Assembly (NCBI RefSeq): GCF_003730295.1
Contig: NZ_QTSZ01000049.1
Location: forward strand, 1-64,000
From: Ornithinibacillus gellani
Lineage (GTDB): Bacteria > Bacillota > Bacilli > Bacillales > Amphibacillaceae
DNA: 64,000 nucleotides
Direction of reading: 5' to 3'
Part shown: positions 62,198 through 64,000 of the stretch, piece after piece
Layout: each line of letters begins with the position of its first letter
Position numbering within the stretch: position 1 is the stretch's first letter
Notes under the pieces: model-generated
Database searches by the model: none
Told to the model about the DNA's origin: nothing
What the model saw: the letters and a program-made list of their open reading frames with translations, nothing else
Position numbers and translations under genes: made by a program

Positions 62198-63906
62198 GTG
62201 CACAAGTTTCCATTGAAAATGTTTCTTTTCAGTACCCTGGGGGTGTAGCGCCTGTTCTAAAGAATGTATCTTTAACGATTGAACAAGGTGATTTTATGGC
62301 AATTGTTGGTGGAAATGGCAGTGGAAAATCAACCTTATGCAAGCTGCTGAACGGTCTTATTCCCCATTATTATGTTGGTGATTTTGCTGGTCGTGTTATC
62401 GTCAATGGAAAGGATACAACCGCATATAAGGTGGCAGACCTTTCCAAACAAATTGGGTATGTTTATCAGGATTTTGATAATCAAATTGTCGCGCCTCGTG
62501 TACTAGATGATGCGAGTTTTGCCCCGCTCAATTATGGAGATCCCGATTATAAACGAAAAGGCAAAGAAGCATTGGAAATGGTTGGGCTGCTTGGCTATGA
62601 TGAAGAGTTTATTTGGCAGCTGAGCGGAGGACAAAAACATTTACTAGCATTGGCTGGTGCGCTGGCAATGAATCCGGATATTTTAATTATTGATGAACCA
62701 ATTGCTCAGTTAGATCCTGCTCATGCCGAAAGCTTATATGATATTTTGAAAGAATTAAATGAAACGTATGGAAAGACCATTATCGTCATAGAACATCATA
62801 CGGAATTTATTGCGAATTATTGTCAGAAAATGGTGTTAATGGAAGCCGGGGAAATCCTATGGAAAAAGGAAACGAAAGAAGCTTTGCAATTAGTGGAGGA
62901 ACTAATGGGAAGACAAATTTATCCTCCACAGGTAACCCAGGCGGCATATTTGTTGGATAGAAATAAACAAGAACATCTCCCTGTTACCTTGGAGGAGGCC
63001 AGGCAGCAATTAAAGCATCGTTTAACTACAGGTTCGGCGGTTCAACAGGCAGCAGAAATTCAGCTTCGTCGAGAAGTACTTGTTCGAATCAAGAATGTTC
63101 GTTTTTCTTATCAGACGATTAAACGTAATAGAAAACATGTGCTCAAGCAGTTGAACCTTGATGTGTATAAAGGGGATGTAATTGCATTAGTCGGAAATAA
63201 CGGAGCCGGAAAATCATCACTCATGCGTCTTATGACAGGTCTGGTAAAGCCTGATATAGGAGATGTCATTGTACAAGGTAAAAACACACGTGCGTGTACA
63301 CCGGAACAATTAGCGAATGAGATTACGTACATTTATCAAAATCCAGAGGAAATGTTTATCGATGATTCTGTTCGGAAGGATATTGCATTTTTCCTTAAAT
63401 CAAGAAACATTCCAGATTACGAGAAAAAAATAGAAGCAGTATTAGAACAATTTGAATTACAGGATTTGCAAAATCGTGATGGGCGCTTGATGAGTGGCGG
63501 CCAACAACGGCGTGCCTCATTAGCCATTGGAATTGCAATGGACCCTTCCATAATCTTGCTGGATGAACCTACAGCAAATTTGGATATTGCGACACGAAAA
63601 CATATTACCCGCCTAATTGCATCCATGAAGGACAAAGTTGGTGCAATTATTATTGCAACACATGACATGCAACTGGCTGCTGAACTAACAAATCGTATGA
63701 TTGTGTTGCATGATGGCGAGGTCATTCATGACGGGGATCGTTCTACCGTCTTTACACACCCAGGGCTGTTGCATCGAGCTGGTCTAACACCACCACAAAT
63801 TTTACAGCTGAGCCAGTCGCTGAATATGGAAGTACCAGCTTATACCGTTGCTGAGTTTATTCAGGCATGGCAAGGGAAGGAGAGGCATCATGGAGTACAC
63901 GCGTAA
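62194..63906 (+). CDS. ECF transporter ATPase with two fused ABC domains (EcfA-EcfA')
   Basis: 570 residues with two ATP-binding cassettes. Domain 1: Walker A GGNGSGKST, Q-loop YVYQDFDNQ, signature LSGGQKHLLALAGAL, Walker B ILIIDEPIAQLD, H-loop VIEHH. Domain 2: GNNGAGKSS, IYQNPEEM, MSGGQQRRASLAIGI, IILLDEPTANLD, ATHD. This fused form is found in group I or II ECF systems. It overlaps the S-component gene by 4 bp and the next gene by 17 bp, so all three are translationally coupled. Confidence 0.92.
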   Translation: MSAQVSIENVSFQYPGGVAPVLKNVSLTIEQGDFMAIVGGNGSGKSTLCKLLNGLIPHYYVGDFAGRVIVNGKDTTAYKVADLSKQIGYVYQDFDNQIVAPRVLDDASFAPLNYGDPDYKRKGKEALEMVGLLGYDEEFIWQLSGGQKHLLALAGALAMNPDILIIDEPIAQLDPAHAESLYDILKELNETYGKTIIVIEHHTEFIANYCQKMVLMEAGEILWKKETKEALQLVEELMGRQIYPPQVTQAAYLLDRNKQEHLPVTLEEARQQLKHRLTTGSAVQQAAEIQLRREVLVRIKNVRFSYQTIKRNRKHVLKQLNLDVYKGDVIALVGNNGAGKSSLMRLMTGLVKPDIGDVIVQGKNTRACTPEQLANEITYIYQNPEEMFIDDSVRKDIAFFLKSRNIPDYEKKIEAVLEQFELQDLQNRDGRLMSGGQQRRASLAIGIAMDPSIILLDEPTANLDIATRKHITRLIASMKDKVGAIIIATHDMQLAAELTNRMIVLHDGEVIHDGDRSTVFTHPGLLHRAGLTPPQILQLSQSLNMEVPAYTVAEFIQAWQGKERHHGVHA

Positions 63907-64000
63907 ATGGTCGGAAAAATTTTCCGTTGAACAAGTAAAAATAGAGCTTTTAAACACGGCATATGGGAATGGTCATACGTTTTTGGCCCGTTTAGACCCG
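63890..64000 (+). CDS. EcfT-type transmembrane coupling protein, N-terminal part (cut by window edge)
   Basis: An ATG inside the end of the ATPase gene, preceded by GGAGAGG, opens a frame that runs off the window, ending ...NGHTFLARLDP. FLARLDP is the usual beginning of EcfT core homology (RLDPRxKL). Position and order (S-component, fused ATPase, T-component) support it. Confidence 0.75.
   Translation, partial: MEYTRKWSEKFSVEQVKIELLNTAYGNGHTFLARLDP

Overview
The window looks like chromosome from a low-GC, Gram-positive, spore-former-type bacterium of the Bacillaceae, probably the halotolerant Oceanobacillus/Virgibacillus/Lentibacillus side. I infer this from AT-rich codon use, strong AGGAGG-type ribosome sites, frequent TTG and GTG starts, Bacillus-type operators (cre, AraR, BirA, Fur) and gene types such as BceAB-like ABC exporters, BdbC/BdbD, AraR-AraBDA, YutF, YjfB and YxeA. 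No rRNA, tRNA, CRISPR array or phage was seen.

Layout. 1-1.0 kb: the edge of an IS3-family element beside an orphan DnaA domain I protein. 1.2-6.5 kb: sensor kinase and response regulator divergent from a Bce-type ABC exporter and YxeA. 7-12.4 kb: an accessory zone of small enzymes (CPBP protease, sugar-nucleotide-type dehydrogenase, DUF899, quinol-monooxygenase-like, VOC) and decayed genes. 13-17.7 kb: rifampin phosphotransferase, then an ArsR-type regulator with an MFS exporter. 18-20.9 kb: TetR with a membrane protein, then bioY-bioB under a BirA operator. 21-26 kb: lipoprotein, HAD phosphatases, phosphoesterase, GrpB. 26.2-29.3 kb: HMA-Ric-HMA and a metal P-type ATPase under twin FNR-type promoters. 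29.5-32.2 kb: BlaI/M56 pair with BdbD/BdbC. 32.2-36.4 kb: pseudogenes, two DHFR-fold reductases, AraC, and a 51-bp tandem array. 36.6-40.4 kb: a MarR regulon (ring-cleaving dioxygenase, flavin monooxygenase, FMN reductase) sharing one operator. 40.6-47.3 kb: GntR, DeoD, MFS, YjfB, methyltransferase, aldehyde dehydrogenase with DUF779. 47.3-52.4 kb: ABC/FtsX exporter and a Fur-box flavin reductase. 52.6-59.3 kb: the arabinose regulon. 59.4-61.2 kb: a dead IS1182-family element. 61.3 kb to the end: an ECF transporter.

The most striking feature is a dispersed element of about 155 bp, present in at least 13 full or partial copies at ten loci. It folds as two successive hairpins, shows compensatory base changes, is bounded by TTTAT, and repeatedly sits exactly on stop codons. 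It resembles in size and target the bcr1-type repeats known from the Bacillus cereus group, but I do not recognise its sequence. Other notable items are two promoters with an identical FNR-type box to -10 spacing, a three-site MarR operator family, a P-type ATPase with a CPG motif whose metal-binding domains are encoded as separate proteins, and a 17-codon tandem array that stays open on both strands.
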